From the NCBI RefSeq assembly GCF_026151205.1, contig NW_026971814.1, positions 1 to 41,541 on the forward strand: a stretch of 41,541 nt of DNA, read 5' to 3'. The notes under the pieces are model-generated. The model worked only from the letters and a program-made list of their open reading frames with translations. It was not told the origin of the DNA and ran no database searches. Both the position numbers and the translations under genes were made by a program. The stretch is from Bolinopsis microptera. Lineage: Eukaryota; Ctenophora; Tentaculata; Lobata; Bolinopsidae. This document shows, in pieces, positions 40,061 through 41,541 of the stretch (position 1 is its first letter; each line of letters opens with the position of its first letter).

Positions 40061-40757
40061 TCATTTGTCGGACACCCATCTTTTGAAGCAGTACTTAATA
40101 AAATCAGACGAGTCCTGAATCATCACTTGTGCAATTTTCTGGTTATTCGAGCAACATTCATTTGTATGTCTTTTCAAACGAACCTTGTGAGTGGTTGAGA
40201 ATTCACACTGGCTGCATTTGTAAGGCTTAACTCCAGAAATGTATCCTTAGATGAGCTTTTAGATTATTCTTCTTCCTCGTTGAATAAAGACACATTCCAC
40301 ATTTGAAAGGCTTTTTGGATATCTGCAATGATGTCTCATGTCGAGAAGGCTCGATAATTTTGCTCACAAAATTTGATAGAGACTCCTCCATCAGAAGTAA
40401 TATCAATAATATCCTTACTGGCACAATTTTTTTCATGCTTCTGAAAATAACTTTTGTGAGTAAATGTTAGACCACATTCATCACATCTAAAGGGTTTTGT
40501 ACCTGAATGAGTTCTCATATGAGCTTTCAGGTTATTCTTTTTTCTAGTTGAATATAAACAGATTCCACATTTGAAGGGTTTATCTTCCTCTAGATCTATG
40601 ATTTTCCGTTTCCCTCCATTCCTGGCCCTGGATTTAAAAGGGTCATTGTACTGCTCCACATCAATAACTAAAATCTGTTTCTGAGTTGTGAGGTCAATCT
40701 GATTCCAAGAGTAAGAAGAGCGGGATGGTGTTCGAAGTAATGACATGTAGAACCTGT
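40061..40757 (-). pseudogene. C2H2 zinc-finger exon, copy C (best preserved, two frameshifts)
   Basis: From acceptor acataacag (exon start about 40757) to TGA at 40061. Four fingers are visible: CGICLYSTRKKNNLKAHMRTH; CDECGLTFTHKSYFQKHEKNC (C2HC type); CGMCLYSTRKKNNLKAHLRIH; and CSQCEFSTTHKVRLKRH followed by TNEC. Fingers 1 and 3 have the same recognition helix (KKNNLKA). Two single-base insertions break the frame: an extra base near 40385 (GATGGAGGAG where copy A supports GATGAGGAG) and an extra T near 40237 just after finger 3, where HSGVKPYKC should follow. If these are errors the protein is intact; otherwise only fingers 1-2 would be made. It is probably a nuclear DNA-binding protein. Earlier fingers of the unit lie at 39440-40000 in poor sequence. 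Confidence 0.65.
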
Positions 40758-40782
40758 TATGTGAAAGTAAATTGTTAAGCAT

Positions 40783-41170
40783 TTTCTAAATTCATATTAC
40801 CTCACAAGTCAATAAGTAAGTGGGAGAGCTCTGCCAAACCAGACCATCAATTGAACATTGAAATTTTACTATAAATTGTTGAATTATAAAACCTTGACAA
40901 TGTATAGTAGAACATATTGGATTTTCTAAATGCATATAAATTTTTATGAAATAGCTCTTACAAAAAAACTTGAATAAAACAAAAATATTAAAAACCATCT
41001 TTCTCAATTTTAAAACAGTTAATCAGATGCTACAATCAAACTGAAAGTAGGCATATCGCAACCCAGCCATCGTTTGTGAAAATGGCAAGAATGCCAAAAT
41101 ATTTGGTTTCGACCATCTTCACATATCCACCAGGATTTCCACCATTTTCTTCAACAGACCTTCTAGAGCG
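40783..41170. other. AT-rich spacer between the zinc-finger and sulfatase genes
   Basis: No coding signal; the minus-strand 71-codon frame here is low-complexity. It presumably contains upstream intron sequence of copy C and the 3' flank of the sulfatase gene. Confidence 0.4.
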
Positions 41171-41177
41171 TTTACAG

Positions 41178-41274
41178 TAAAATCCGATTATATACCACGC
41201 CTGATTACCGCAAACCCTGATTAACTGCAGCTGTTTCCTTTCCCCAAACTCTGCGGTGAATCGGTTTTTTTACT
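41178..41274. mobile_element. 97-bp pogo-like MITE
   Basis: CAGTAAAATCCGATT at the left end mirrors AATCGGTTTTTTTACTG at the right. A TA precedes the left end and CA follows the right end, so the TA duplication is imperfect. The ends match the 1801 terminus in form (CAGTAAAA-CCG). It has no coding capacity. Confidence 0.6.
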
Positions 41275-41318
41275 GCATTCGGAACTTAAAAAGCTCAAAA
41301 TCCGAAATGGGCATTACA

Positions 41319-41459
41319 TCAGGAATTGAGAGCACCCTTCTTGTAATCCTCTATGAGACCTATCATGTGATTCACAATGTCAGGGTTACTACCAGCTACA
41401 TTTGTTGTTTCGTACGGGTCAGACTCTATGTCGAATAAAATAAAGGGGTTCTCTGTGAC
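41319..41459 (-). CDS. Arylsulfatase-like protein, last exon (partial gene)
   Basis: 47 codons from acceptor ttttttcag|GTC to TGA. It encodes VTENPFILFDIESDPYETTN, VAGSNPDIVNHM and LIEDYKK. The motif LFDIExDPYExxNVA is the conserved C-terminal segment of arylsulfatases (B/I/J-type lysosomal or secreted enzymes that cleave sulfate esters). The catalytic Cys (formylglycine) and metal site would lie in upstream exons beyond the right edge. Relative to typical family members it stops soon after the motif, missing the usual PP-rich end, so the enzyme may be shorter or alternatively spliced. Confidence 0.75.
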   Translation of the reverse strand, partial: VTENPFILFDIESDPYETTNVAGSNPDIVNHMIGLIEDYKKGALNS

Positions 41460-41521
41460 CTGAAAAAAACATTCATGATCTGTAAGTGATAACTGTAATT
41501 GTGATCCAAAAAATGTGATAT

Positions 41522-41536
41522 GGGGGGGGGGGGGGG
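41522..41536 (+). repeat. Poly-G run
   Basis: 15 G at the window's right edge, in the intron upstream of the sulfatase exon. Confidence 0.9.
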
Positions 41537-41541
41537 TATGA

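Overview
This is eukaryotic, almost certainly invertebrate-metazoan, nuclear DNA. It is AT-rich, has short GT-AG introns, carries (TTAGGG) repeats of the kind found at most animal telomeres, and encodes recognisable animal genes (UBE2S, CWC27, an arylsulfatase, C2H2 zinc-finger proteins). The species cannot be named from the sequence. Most annotated genes lie on the minus strand. The bulk of the window is repeat DNA sitting inside introns.

Layout, left to right: (1) 1-4028: a decayed duplicate exon at the left edge, a pogo-like transposon end, a retroelement-like coding remnant, and an intact three-exon plus-strand gene for an unrecognised 266-residue single-pass membrane protein (2811-4028). 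(2) 4039-4893: a 12-bp minisatellite directly downstream of that gene. (3) 5232-26397, minus: five exons of CWC27, a spliceosomal cyclophilin, with the 3' exons not found. Its intron 4 holds a 3.07-kb palindromic element with a telomere-repeat cassette at its centre. Its intron 3 is 16.4 kb and holds 55 full copies of a 276-bp satellite. (4) 26957-31797, minus: a complete five-exon UBE2S (APC/C ubiquitin-conjugating enzyme). Its intron 3 contains a second, unrelated 3.46-kb foldback element derived from a decayed transposon-like gene. (5) 32580-40760, minus: three tandem, degenerate copies of a C2H2 zinc-finger exon. The middle copy is interrupted by a 2.46-kb insertion made largely of a polypurine minisatellite. 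Much of 32.6-40.0 kb looks like poor consensus sequence. (6) 41176-41459: a pogo-like MITE and the last exon of an arylsulfatase-like gene, minus strand.

The most notable structure is in CWC27 intron 3. The satellite-bearing segment is bracketed by a 14-bp direct repeat (8925-8938 and 25125-25138). One end is a (GTTT)n run, which is an (AAAC)n tail when read on the minus strand. That is the signature of target-primed reverse transcription. Removing the segment leaves an intron of about 200 bp. The same holds for the other two large introns: without its insertion each would be roughly 240-320 bp. Two adjacent housekeeping genes have therefore each taken up multi-kilobase inverted or tandem repeats inside introns while keeping collinear exons.

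All splice sites and frames were derived by hand from the sequence. Family names rest on recalled protein similarity; no database search was run.
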